Positions 27,290 to 35,496 of a stretch of DNA of 41,913 nucleotides are shown here, piece after piece. Made by a program: the position numbers and the translations under genes. Numbering within the stretch: position 1 is the stretch's first letter; each line of letters opens with the position of its first letter. Source of the stretch: Anaerolineales bacterium (GTDB taxonomy: Bacteria > Chloroflexota > Anaerolineae > Anaerolineales > UBA4823); contig JAFGBV010000281.1 of assembly GCA_016932955.1 (NCBI GenBank), positions 1 through 41,913 of the forward strand, read 5' to 3'. The notes below the pieces were generated by a model. That model worked only from the letters and a program-made list of their open reading frames with translations. It had not been told where the DNA came from and did not search any database.

Positions 27290-28621
27290 ATGTATCGTCG
27301 AATTATTCTTTCTCTGTGGCTTTTCCTCACCATCCTCACCGTGATCCTGGGTGGGGCTTTGCCCGAACGCGCAGCCGCTCAATCGGATGCGCCGCTGGTG
27401 ATGGTGCTCACCGCCGATGGCCCCGTCACCCCTGCCATGCGCGAATACTTACGCCGCGGCATCCGCCTCGCTGAGCGCGAGGGCGCTGACCTGCTGGTCT
27501 TCCAGCTCAACACGCCCGGCGGCGCCGTGGACCAGATGAATTACATGGTGCAGGACATCCTCTCCAGCCAGACGCCCATTGTGGTCTATATCACCCCGCG
27601 CGGCGCCATGGCTGCCAGCGCCGGCACAGTCATCACCCTTGCCGGGCACGCCTCTGCCATGGCTCCCGGCGCCACCATTGGCGCTGCCAGCCCGGTGGGC
27701 GGCGAAGGTGAAAACCTGGATACTACCAGTGAAGCCAAGGTAAAGAATGTGTTGCGCGCCACCGTGCGTTCTCTCGCCGCCCGCCGCGGTGAGGAAGCCA
27801 TTGCCCTGGCAGAAGACACGATCGAAAACGCCGTCGCCGTCTATGCTGATGAAGCCCTGCAGGTCGGGCTGGTAGATTTCATCGCCACCGACCTGGATGA
27901 CCTGCTGCGCCAGTTGGACGGCTTTACCGTGCTGTTACAGGAGCAGGAGATCACCCTGCGCACCCAGCAGGCTACCATCCAGACCGTGGGCATGTCCCTG
28001 GTGGAGCAGCTCCTGCTCATGCTCACCAATCCCAACATCGTCTTTCTGCTCATCTCGGTCGGCGTGCAGGCTGTGCTGATCGAGATCTCCAGCCCAGGCG
28101 GCTGGGTTGCCGGCTTCATCGGCGTTGTCTGCCTGGCACTGGCAGGTTATGGGCTGGGCGTCCTGCCGGTCAACTGGTTTGGCATTATCTTCATCCTCAC
28201 TGCCTTTGTCCTCTTCATCCTGGATATCAAAGCTCCCACCCACGGCGCCCTCACCGCTGCCGGGGTTGGCTCGCTGATCGTCGGCGCATTGGTGCTCTTC
28301 AACTCACCCAACACGCCCTCCTTCCAGCACGTCTCCGTCCCCCTCATCGTCGGCACGTCGCTCATCACCGGCGCTATCTTCTTCACCATTCTGATGATCG
28401 CCCTGCGCGCCCAGCGCGCCCCCGCCCGCATGGGCGAGGAAAGCCTGCCCGGGCGCACCGGCAAAGCCAAGAGCCAGATCAGCCCCACCGGTAACGTGCA
28501 CGTCGCCGGGGAGCTGTGGACCGCAGAGCTTGCCGAAGGCGAGCCGCCTATCCCCGCTGGCGAGCGCGTAGAAGTGGTGCGCGTAGAAGGGTTGCGCCTG
28601 GTCGTTCGCAAAGCAAAGTAG
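27290..28621 (+). CDS. NfeD-family membrane-bound serine protease (ClpP-like)
   Basis: A 443-residue long-form NfeD (NfeD1b type). A signal peptide covers about 5-30, then a ClpP/SppA-like protease domain with catalytic Ser110 (MAASAGT) and Lys150 (SEAKVKN), spaced as in the archaeal 1510-N protease. Four to five membrane helices follow (about 240-380), and a C-terminal OB-fold NfeD domain (about 395-443, GELWTAELAEG and RVEVVRVEGLRLVVRK). Members cleave membrane proteins, notably stomatin; the usual stomatin partner gene is not adjacent here. ATG at 27290 is preferred because GAGGG (27277-27281) lies eight bases upstream; the in-frame GTG at 27275 would fall at the predicted transcription start. 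Confidence 0.92.
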   Translation: MYRRIILSLWLFLTILTVILGGALPERAAAQSDAPLVMVLTADGPVTPAMREYLRRGIRLAEREGADLLVFQLNTPGGAVDQMNYMVQDILSSQTPIVVYITPRGAMAASAGTVITLAGHASAMAPGATIGAASPVGGEGENLDTTSEAKVKNVLRATVRSLAARRGEEAIALAEDTIENAVAVYADEALQVGLVDFIATDLDDLLRQLDGFTVLLQEQEITLRTQQATIQTVGMSLVEQLLLMLTNPNIVFLLISVGVQAVLIEISSPGGWVAGFIGVVCLALAGYGLGVLPVNWFGIIFILTAFVLFILDIKAPTHGALTAAGVGSLIVGALVLFNSPNTPSFQHVSVPLIVGTSLITGAIFFTILMIALRAQRAPARMGEESLPGRTGKAKSQISPTGNVHVAGELWTAELAEGEPPIPAGERVEVVRVEGLRLVVRKAK

Positions 28622-28626
28622 GCTGC

Positions 28627-29373
28627 ATGCCCCCCTCAACCCCGGCAGCCCCCTCCGCCCAACCAATATCCGTGGTGCTCGTCGACGATCACCCCATCGT
28701 CCGTGCCGGGATGCGCACGGTGCTGGCTGCCGAGGCTGACCTTCATTTGGTGGCAGAAGGCGCCGACGGAGAGCAGGCCCTGGCGTTGGTCAGCCAGCAC
28801 CATCCCGATGTGCTGGTGCTGGATATTAACCTTCCCGGCTTCAATGGCATTGAAGTTACCCGCCGCCTGTGCAGCCAGGGTGTATCTACAGCCATCCTGA
28901 TCCTCACCGTTCATGATGATCCTGAGACCATCTTCAGCCTGCTGGAATGCGGCGCAACCGGCTATGTACTCAAAGATGAAGCCCTTGAGACTTTGGCCCA
29001 GGCGGTGCGCGCCGCCGCCCGCCGCCAGCCCTGGCTCAGCCCTGCCATCGCCAACCATGTGCTCCAGCGCGCCCTGCACCCATCCCCAATCCCGCCCGCA
29101 GCTGCTGCCAGCCAGCCTACCCCGGTGGGAACGGGGCGCGGCGAGCGCCTCACCGCCCGTGAGATTGAAGTGCTTGCCCTCCTGGCGCAGGGTTTGGATA
29201 ACAGCGCCATCGCCAGCCGCCTGGTGGTTACCATGCGCACCGTGCAGAACCATGTCAGCAACATCTATGGCAAGCTGGGGGTCGCCTCGCGCACCGAAGC
29301 CGCTCTGTATGCCATCCAACACGGCCTGGCCCAGTTCCCCTCCTCCACCGACCAGCCCAGCACGAAACCCTGA
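28627..29373 (+). CDS. LuxR/NarL-family response regulator
   Basis: A 248-residue two-component regulator. Receiver domain (about 14-135): acidic pair D20-D21, phospho-acceptor D66 (LVLDINLP), Thr94 and Lys116 (VLKDE). A proline/alanine-rich linker (about 150-180) leads to a LuxR-type HTH (about 184-240, LTAREIEVLALLAQGLDNSAIA and VQNHVSNIYGKLG). The start is ATG at 28627, five bases after the nfeD stop, with no strong ribosome site, so translation probably depends on the upstream gene. It precedes its likely partner kinase by 31 bases. The target may include the downstream receiver/secreted-protein genes, whose upstream region carries a dyad (31719-31734). Confidence 0.93.
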   Translation: MPPSTPAAPSAQPISVVLVDDHPIVRAGMRTVLAAEADLHLVAEGADGEQALALVSQHHPDVLVLDINLPGFNGIEVTRRLCSQGVSTAILILTVHDDPETIFSLLECGATGYVLKDEALETLAQAVRAAARRQPWLSPAIANHVLQRALHPSPIPPAAAASQPTPVGTGRGERLTAREIEVLALLAQGLDNSAIASRLVVTMRTVQNHVSNIYGKLGVASRTEAALYAIQHGLAQFPSSTDQPSTKP

Positions 29374-29404
29374 AGGTGATTGCGGGGCAAGGTGAAACCT
29401 GGAA

Positions 29405-31690
29405 GTGAAAAGCCCACCCCTGCGCTTCTTTCTTATCCTTCTGGCGCTCCTGGTGCCTTGCCTGGTCGCCTTCGAAATCTACTCCCAAATTCGCACCCCC
29501 GTCATCGATTTTGGTATCGACCCGCAGAGCGGAAGAGTACTGGATATCCCCTCGGATTCATTTGGAAATTATGCTGGCTTTTGGCCTGGCGATGTGATCC
29601 AGAGCATCGATGGCATCCCCTTTGCCAGCATCGACCTCTCCCGCCTCAGCGTGGCAACCCACTACGCGAGTGTTCAGCGCGATGGCCTCACCCAAACCCT
29701 GGAGCTGGTGGTCATCCCATTGGCACAGCTCAACCGCCTTAACCTCGCCCTTGCCTGCCTCACCGCCCTGGCCTATTGGGGCGGCAGCCTGCTCTTGCTC
29801 CTGCGCCGCTTTGATCACCCACAGGCATCTGCCATCCACCTTCTCTTCCTTGCCTCGCAGGCAATTGCCGTCACCCTGCTGTTTCCCATGGCGTACCCCT
29901 CCCCAAAGTTCCACCCTGCCTGGGCTTCCGCGATCACCATCCTGGCGGTCTGCCTGGCCGCGCCCCTGCTCCTTCACCTCTTCCTCACCTTCCCAGAGCC
30001 GCTGGGAACCCCCACCCAACAGCGGCGCTGGATGGGATTGCTCTACCTGCTCAGCCTTGCAGCTGCCGTAGGTTGGCTGCTCGGTTACCCAGCAGGGCGT
30101 TTGCTGGCAATTGGCTACATCCTGGCCCTGGTCTGCGCTGCCCTGGGGGTGATCGTCTATCGCTACGCGCAGCGCGCCACGCCAGATGGGCGCCGCCGCC
30201 TGCGCCTGATCGTGCTCAGCACCCTCTTCGCCGGTCTTCCGGTCACATTGCTTTACATTCTGCCCACCCTGTTCAATTCCACCCTGCGCCTTCCCCTATC
30301 GGTCGCCGGCGCTTTCACCATCCTGGCGCCCATTGGCTATATCATCGCCACCGCCCGCCACAACCTCTTCGGCATCGACCGACTGCTCAACCGCGCCCTG
30401 GTCTATACCATCCTCTCCCTTGCCATCCTGCTGCTCTACCTCGGCCCCTTCATCCTGATCTACCGCTTCCTGCCCGATGACTGGCTTGCCCAGGCGCTCG
30501 TCGCCGCCGGGTTGACCCTGCTGGTGGGCATCTCCTTCGAATGGTCACGCCGCCAGGCGCAGCGCCTGGTGGACCACATCTTTTTCGGCGGCTGGTATGA
30601 TTATCCCGGCGTGGTTGCCTCCATCTCCGAGATGCTCGCCCGCAGCCTGGAGCGTGCTCAAGTCCAGCAAGTGGTCACCCGTCACATCCCGGAAATGATG
30701 CACCTCAGCCATGCCAGTCTTTGGATCGGCGCATCGGATGAGTCTCCCCCCGCCGCCTCGACGCCAGACCTTTCCTTCCCCTTCGAGCTGCAAGGGCAGC
30801 GGCAGGCAGTGTGGCGCGTGGGGCCACACCAGAACGGCGAAGACTTCTCCGAAGCCGACCGGCGCATCCTGCACACCCTTGCGCAGCAAATCCACATCGC
30901 TCTGGATAATACTCTGCTGGTAGAGACTCTGCGCCAGCAGATCGAACAGATCCGCCGCAGCCGTGATCTCGTAACCCAAACCCAGCAGCGCCTCCTCCGC
31001 TCCCGCGAGGAAGAACGCGCCCGCCTGGCGCGCGAGCTGCACGATGGGCCCATCCAGGCACTGGTCAGCCTGAACCTGCAATTAGGCCTCCTGCTCGTCC
31101 CCTTAGAGAATGTGCAGGCTGCGCCACCATTTGCCCCATCAGTGGACGGCGCGGCTGAGATCAGCGCCTCACTCCAAGAGATGCGCGGCGAGGTGCGCGG
31201 CCTGCTCACCCAGTTGCGCCAGGTCTGCGCCGATCTGCGCCCGCCCATGCTCGACGCCCTTGGCCTGGGCGCTGCCCTGCGCGCCCTGGTGGCGGAATGG
31301 TCAACCCAGAACAACATCGAAGCGCACCTGGAGGCACTGCCTGACACCGAATTGACCAGCCTCCCCGGCGAGATCTCCGTCAACCTTTATCGCATCGTCC
31401 AGCAGGCGCTGAGCAATATCAGCCGCCACGCACAAGCCAGCCTGGTGCAAGTCACCCTGTTCCACATCGATGCCCCTCCCCCTACCGGCGCGCTGGAGCT
31501 CTGCATCCAGGACAATGGCCAGGGATTCATCCTCCCCCCCGCACACGAGCTGACCGCCCAAGGGCATTTTGGCCTGGTCGGCATCCAGGAGCGCGCCGCC
31601 CTGATCGGCGGCCAGATCTCCATCCAATCTTCCCCTGGTCAGGGTGCCCGTATCTGCGTCACCTGGCCCTTCCCTTCCCCTGTGCGGTAG
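29405..31690 (+). CDS. Membrane sensor histidine kinase (NarL-partner type) with extracytoplasmic PDZ-like domain
   Basis: A 761-residue kinase. TM1 (about 8-24) is followed by an external PDZ-like domain (about 35-105, PGDVIQSIDGIPF), then about eight to nine membrane helices (110-375), a GAF-like region (about 395-505), a coiled coil, and a HisKA_3 dimerisation box with phospho-acceptor His546 (ARELHDGPIQAL). The HATPase_c domain (about 655-757) has Asn671 (QQALSNISRHA), a G1 box DNGQGF (703-708) and G2 HFGLVG. PDZ plus many helices recalls the Bacillus ComP layout, where the ligand is a peptide; here the ligand is unknown. The start is GTG at 29405 with AAGGTG about nine bases upstream. 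The partner is most likely the LuxR-type regulator immediately upstream. Confidence 0.9.
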   Translation: MKSPPLRFFLILLALLVPCLVAFEIYSQIRTPVIDFGIDPQSGRVLDIPSDSFGNYAGFWPGDVIQSIDGIPFASIDLSRLSVATHYASVQRDGLTQTLELVVIPLAQLNRLNLALACLTALAYWGGSLLLLLRRFDHPQASAIHLLFLASQAIAVTLLFPMAYPSPKFHPAWASAITILAVCLAAPLLLHLFLTFPEPLGTPTQQRRWMGLLYLLSLAAAVGWLLGYPAGRLLAIGYILALVCAALGVIVYRYAQRATPDGRRRLRLIVLSTLFAGLPVTLLYILPTLFNSTLRLPLSVAGAFTILAPIGYIIATARHNLFGIDRLLNRALVYTILSLAILLLYLGPFILIYRFLPDDWLAQALVAAGLTLLVGISFEWSRRQAQRLVDHIFFGGWYDYPGVVASISEMLARSLERAQVQQVVTRHIPEMMHLSHASLWIGASDESPPAASTPDLSFPFELQGQRQAVWRVGPHQNGEDFSEADRRILHTLAQQIHIALDNTLLVETLRQQIEQIRRSRDLVTQTQQRLLRSREEERARLARELHDGPIQALVSLNLQLGLLLVPLENVQAAPPFAPSVDGAAEISASLQEMRGEVRGLLTQLRQVCADLRPPMLDALGLGAALRALVAEWSTQNNIEAHLEALPDTELTSLPGEISVNLYRIVQQALSNISRHAQASLVQVTLFHIDAPPPTGALELCIQDNGQGFILPPAHELTAQGHFGLVGIQERAALIGGQISIQSSPGQGARICVTWPFPSPVR

Positions 31691-31718
31691 CACCGCGCTC
31701 AATTTACCTCCTCAAAAA

Positions 31719-31757
31719 TAGTACCCTGGTACTAAATACGCCTCCCAACCCGGTACT
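31719..31757 (+). promoter_or_regulatory. Dyad and repeated half-site upstream of the receiver-only gene
   Basis: TAGTACC-CT-GGTACTA (31719-31734) is a perfect inverted repeat, and a third GGTACT half-site follows at 31752-31757, 24 bases from the second. It lies in the gap after the histidine kinase and before the receiver gene, a fitting place for a binding site of the neighbouring LuxR-type regulator. No good -10/-35 pair was recognised. Confidence 0.45.
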
Positions 31758-31800
31758 GCGCCCCGATGACAGGCTATTCTTGCGGCGCGATACTATGCAC

Positions 31801-32157
31801 ATGAACCGTGTATTGATCGTTGATGACCAGCCTACGTTCCGCACCCATCTGCGCCAATTGCTCAGCCTGGCAGGGTTATCCATCGTTGGCGAGGCCGCCA
31901 GCATCCACAGCGCCGTTGCCCTCGCCCGCCAGGAGCAGCCCGATCTGGTGATCATGGATGTGGTGATGCCCGGCGGCAGCGGGTTTACCGGCGTGCCCTT
32001 GCTCAAACAAGCCGTCCCCGGTCTGCGCGTGATCCTGGTCAGCGCACACCGTGACCGGGCGAGAGTCTTTCATGAGGCAGCCCTGGCTGCAGGGGCTGAA
32101 GCATTCATCTCCAAAGATGATCTCGATCTGCAACTGGTGAAAACATGGAGCCAATGA
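31801..32157 (+). CDS. Receiver-only response regulator
   Basis: A 118-residue stand-alone CheY-like receiver: acidic pair D8-D9 (VLIVDDQ), phospho-acceptor D53 (LVIMDVVMP), Ser81 (LVSAH) and Lys105 (FISKDD). There is no output domain, so it must act through another protein or as a phosphate sink. It sits 110 bases after the histidine kinase, so that kinase may have two partners: the DNA-binding regulator upstream and this receiver. Start is ATG at 31801, or ATG two codons earlier at 31795; no Shine-Dalgarno helps to choose. Its stop overlaps the next start by four bases (ATGA). Confidence 0.88.
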   Translation: MNRVLIVDDQPTFRTHLRQLLSLAGLSIVGEAASIHSAVALARQEQPDLVIMDVVMPGGSGFTGVPLLKQAVPGLRVILVSAHRDRARVFHEAALAAGAEAFISKDDLDLQLVKTWSQ

Positions 32158-33644
32158 TGAAGATCAAACTGAGACTCTTCTGTATCCTCTCCATCCCCGT
32201 CTTCCTGGGCTGCGGCGTGCTGGCTGCCCCCGATGCTCAGGGACAGGCTACCCCCGTCAACACTGCCGCTGCCACACCGACCAGCTACCTGCCAATCGCT
32301 ACCCGAACCGCCCCAAGTGAAAACCCACTTCCCGCCACAGGGCTTATCGCCCCCTCCGACCTGGTTTACCAGGGCGCCTTTCGCCTCCCCCAGGGCGGCG
32401 AGCGCCCGCATACCTTCGCCTACGGCGGTAATGCCATGACCTTCAAACCCAATGGCGACCCCTCCGGCGCGGACGATGGCTTCCCCGGTTCGCTCTTCAT
32501 CACCGGGCACGACCGGATGGCTTACGGCGAGCTGACCGATGGCAGCCAGGTCGCCGAGATCGATATCCCCGCCCCGCTGCTATCATCCAACCTGGCAGAT
32601 CTCCCCATCGCTGGCTTTCTCCAATCCTTCCACGATGTGGCGGCTGGCTTTTTCACCGGGCTGGACGAGATCCCGCGCATCGCCATGCAATACCTGGATA
32701 CCCCTGCCACCGGCCCCAAGATCCACCTCGCCTGGGGTCAGCATTTGCAGCCCGACCCGCCCGCAGCCTCCCATGCCTGGTTCAGCCCCGACCTTTCCAA
32801 TCCACAAACCCAGGGCGAATGGTTCATCGGCGATCAGGACACCGAAAGGGTAAACGGCTTCATGTTCGAGATCCCCGCCGCCTGGGCTGCTGCATATACC
32901 CAGGATCGCGTGCTCGCCACCGGGCGTTTCCGCGATGGCGGCTGGGGGGGTATGGGCCCCTCCTTATTTGCCTACCGTCCCTGGATAGATGAAAACGGGA
33001 CTCCTCCCCCCTCCGGCGCCCACCTGGATGAAACGGTGCTCCTGCGCTACGCCAGCGCGCTGGACTCTGAAAACATTGAACATTGCCTGGATGGCTACCA
33101 GCATCCCGACGAATGGGAAGGCGGCGCGTGGATCACCACAGGCAGTGGCAAATCGGCAGTGATATTCGCCGGCACCAAGTCGCTAGGCGCCAAGTACTGG
33201 TACGGCTATGTCAATCCCGCCGGGCCAGAATACCCCTGTGTTGATCAAGATGTCGTCGGCATGTTCCCGGTCTGCCGCCTGGCGGATGGCACCCCCTGCC
33301 CGCCCGAAGATCTGGTGGAATGCCAGGGGCATGCCGATTATCGCGGCTGGTGGAGCACCAACTTTGTGGCTCAAATCATCTTCTACGATCCAGCCGACCT
33401 GGCGCGCGTCGCCTCCGGCGAGATCGAATCCTGGGAGCCGCAGCCCTATACCGTCATGGATCTCGAGCAATACCTCTTCCACAACCCGGCAGGCGTCGAT
33501 GAAGAGATGCTCGGCACAGGCGTGCAGCGCCGCAACCGCATTGGTGATGTGGCTTTTGACCGCCTGAATGGCATTTTATACGTGCTGGAGTTGTACGCCG
33601 ATGATGCCCAGCCCGTGGTGCACGTATGGCGTGTTGCCCCATAA
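32154..33644 (+). CDS. Secreted protein of unknown function, possible lipoprotein
   Basis: A 496-residue protein. The N-terminus MMKIKLRLFCILSIPVFLGC is a signal sequence with a weak lipobox (FLGC), so lipidation is possible but not certain. A Thr/Pro/Ala linker follows, containing TSYLPIATR, which resembles the YxxhLPxVxR motif at the C-termini of the two large surface proteins. The remainder has no family I recognise. It is rich in Trp, Gly and Asp with scattered beta-type stretches, and five cysteines lie between CLDGY and VECQGH, so disulfides are likely outside the cell. The start overlaps the receiver gene stop (ATGA), so it is the last gene of the signalling run and a candidate sensor-linked output or accessory protein. 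ATG at 32157 is an alternative start. It ends four bases from the convergent peptidase gene. Confidence 0.7.
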   Translation: MMKIKLRLFCILSIPVFLGCGVLAAPDAQGQATPVNTAAATPTSYLPIATRTAPSENPLPATGLIAPSDLVYQGAFRLPQGGERPHTFAYGGNAMTFKPNGDPSGADDGFPGSLFITGHDRMAYGELTDGSQVAEIDIPAPLLSSNLADLPIAGFLQSFHDVAAGFFTGLDEIPRIAMQYLDTPATGPKIHLAWGQHLQPDPPAASHAWFSPDLSNPQTQGEWFIGDQDTERVNGFMFEIPAAWAAAYTQDRVLATGRFRDGGWGGMGPSLFAYRPWIDENGTPPPSGAHLDETVLLRYASALDSENIEHCLDGYQHPDEWEGGAWITTGSGKSAVIFAGTKSLGAKYWYGYVNPAGPEYPCVDQDVVGMFPVCRLADGTPCPPEDLVECQGHADYRGWWSTNFVAQIIFYDPADLARVASGEIESWEPQPYTVMDLEQYLFHNPAGVDEEMLGTGVQRRNRIGDVAFDRLNGILYVLELYADDAQPVVHVWRVAP

Positions 33645-33648
33645 GATT

Positions 33649-35496
33649 TTACGCTGATCCCAAGATCTCCTCAAAGAAATCTGCCAGTTGCGGGTAGAGG
33701 CGCGCCTGGTTTGCCGGCTTGGCGATGCCATGCCCTTCATCCTCGAAAACGATCACCTGGTAAGGGATGCCATGCGCATCCAGGCGCTGGCGCACCTGGC
33801 GCACGTTCTCCGGCGTCACATTCGGGTCCAGCGCCCCCTGCACGATCAGCAGCCCGCCGCGGATATTCTCTACAAAATGGATCGGCGAGCGTTCGCGGTA
33901 ACGCTCCGGTGCCTGCTGCGGCGAGCCGCCCAGCATCTCCTCGCTGTACGGGCGCAGGTCTGGGCGGGTCGTCTCGTAATCCACCACCAGGTCTGTCATC
34001 CCGCACACCGGCGCCGCTGCCCCAATCACCTCCGGCGGGTAATGGGTGATCAGTGACCAGGAGGAGTACCCGCCATAAGAAGTGCCCGTCACCCCCACCC
34101 GCCTGGCATCCGCCAGCCCAGCATCGATCAGCGCCTGCGCCCCCGCAGCAATATCCGCCTGCTCGCGCCCGCCCCAGCCATCCACCTTGATCGCCTCACG
34201 GAATTTCAAGCCAAATCCCGTGCTGCCGCGGTAATTCACATCCAGCACGTTGAAGCCGCGCTTCACATAATACTGGATCTGGGCGTTGATCCGGTTCTCG
34301 GAGTGCGAGGTGGGTCCGCCATGAACATAGATGACCACCCGGCGCTGGTTTGGCTGGGCGCGGTACAGCCAGCCCTGGATCTCCAGCCCATCCACCGACT
34401 TCCAGCGGAAATCTTCCGCCTTTGCCAGATCCTGCGTCTGCAGCGTGGTGTGCTTCCATACATGCGTCAGCGAAACCAGGTCGGCTGGCGAGCGCGCCTC
34501 CAGCGGCACGCGCACCAGTTCCTGCGGCTGGTCGGAGGCGTAATACACCCCGATCCACGCCCCATCCGCCGCCCGCCCCAGCACCAACAGGTTGCCCTCC
34601 AACCGCGGGAAGGTTTTTTCTTCCCCGGTGCGAGCATCCAAAAAACTGGGCACCACCTTCGCCTGGCGCACCTCAGACACTACCACCGTGCCATCCGGCG
34701 ACACCCATGCCCCCTCGATCGTCCGCCTTGGATCATCGATCAGCCAGCGCAGGGTGCTGCTGGGCCAATGGTACACCCCCAGGCTGATATGCTCTTGCGG
34801 CGCCTCGCCCGTCGCCTCGCTCAGCACCAGGATGTGCTCACTATCGGGGAACCAGCGGGCGTAAACTTTCACCGCAGCGCCAAAATTCAGGATTTCCTCA
34901 TCCCGCTCGCCGTTCACATCCACCAGGTGGAACTGCCTGCCTGCCGGGTGGTAGTCTCTCCGGGCATAGAGCAGGTGCGTCCCCGCCCGGTTCAGCTCCG
35001 GCTCGCTGTACATCGCTTTCTGCGGGCGGGCAATGGCCTTGCGCTCACCGCTCTGCAAGTCATGGCAGTAGTACCAGGTCGGCTCGATCACCTGCCCGCT
35101 GGCGAAGTCGTAATTGGCGCCGTAGAACAGCCTGCGCCCATCCGGGTGCAATCGCCCGCCGCGCAGGAAGTAAGGCGGGCGGTCTTCCGTCAGCGGGATC
35201 ATCTCCCCCGGTCGCTCGATCTCCACCCTGAAAAGGCGTGCGTGCTCGTCGCCATCATGATCTTCCGCCACGATCACCGCCCGTGAATCCGGCGTCCACG
35301 AGACCAGCTCGGTCCCTTCGGGCGTATGGGTCAGCGCCACAGGCGCCGCCGATCCATCCGCGGGCACCACAAAGACATCGATGTTCTCGTGAATGCGGTA
35401 CCACATGAAAGCCACCCATCGCCCGTCTGGCGAAAGTTTGGCGGTTAGAATGGCTGGCAGAGTCATCAATTGCTTGAGGAATGATTCAGTGCTCAT
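33649..35496 (-). CDS. S9 family peptidase (prolyl oligopeptidase / acylaminoacyl peptidase-like)
   Basis: A 615-residue cytosolic serine peptidase with no signal sequence. The N-terminal half (about 15-345) is a WD40-like beta-propeller with repeated SPDG/TPDS/FPDS turns, which filters substrates by size. The C-terminal alpha/beta-hydrolase domain has nucleophile Ser473 (GTSYGG), acid Asp557 (GALDPNV) and His589 (DEGHGI), plus HGGPTSH for the oxyanion hole. Enzymes of this kind clip short peptides, removing dipeptides or acylated residues. The start ATG overlaps the stop of the MFS gene by four bases (ATGA), so uptake of a peptide or related compound followed by hydrolysis is a possible link, by context only. 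Confidence 0.94.
   Translation of the reverse strand: MSTESFLKQLMTLPAILTAKLSPDGRWVAFMWYRIHENIDVFVVPADGSAAPVALTHTPEGTELVSWTPDSRAVIVAEDHDGDEHARLFRVEIERPGEMIPLTEDRPPYFLRGGRLHPDGRRLFYGANYDFASGQVIEPTWYYCHDLQSGERKAIARPQKAMYSEPELNRAGTHLLYARRDYHPAGRQFHLVDVNGERDEEILNFGAAVKVYARWFPDSEHILVLSEATGEAPQEHISLGVYHWPSSTLRWLIDDPRRTIEGAWVSPDGTVVVSEVRQAKVVPSFLDARTGEEKTFPRLEGNLLVLGRAADGAWIGVYYASDQPQELVRVPLEARSPADLVSLTHVWKHTTLQTQDLAKAEDFRWKSVDGLEIQGWLYRAQPNQRRVVIYVHGGPTSHSENRINAQIQYYVKRGFNVLDVNYRGSTGFGLKFREAIKVDGWGGREQADIAAGAQALIDAGLADARRVGVTGTSYGGYSSWSLITHYPPEVIGAAAPVCGMTDLVVDYETTRPDLRPYSEEMLGGSPQQAPERYRERSPIHFVENIRGGLLIVQGALDPNVTPENVRQVRQRLDAHGIPYQVIVFEDEGHGIAKPANQARLYPQLADFFEEILGSA

Noticed and set aside
34303..35286. 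327-codon open frame on the plus strand
   Set aside because: Antisense to the S9 peptidase; His/Arg/Pro-rich, no start signals.
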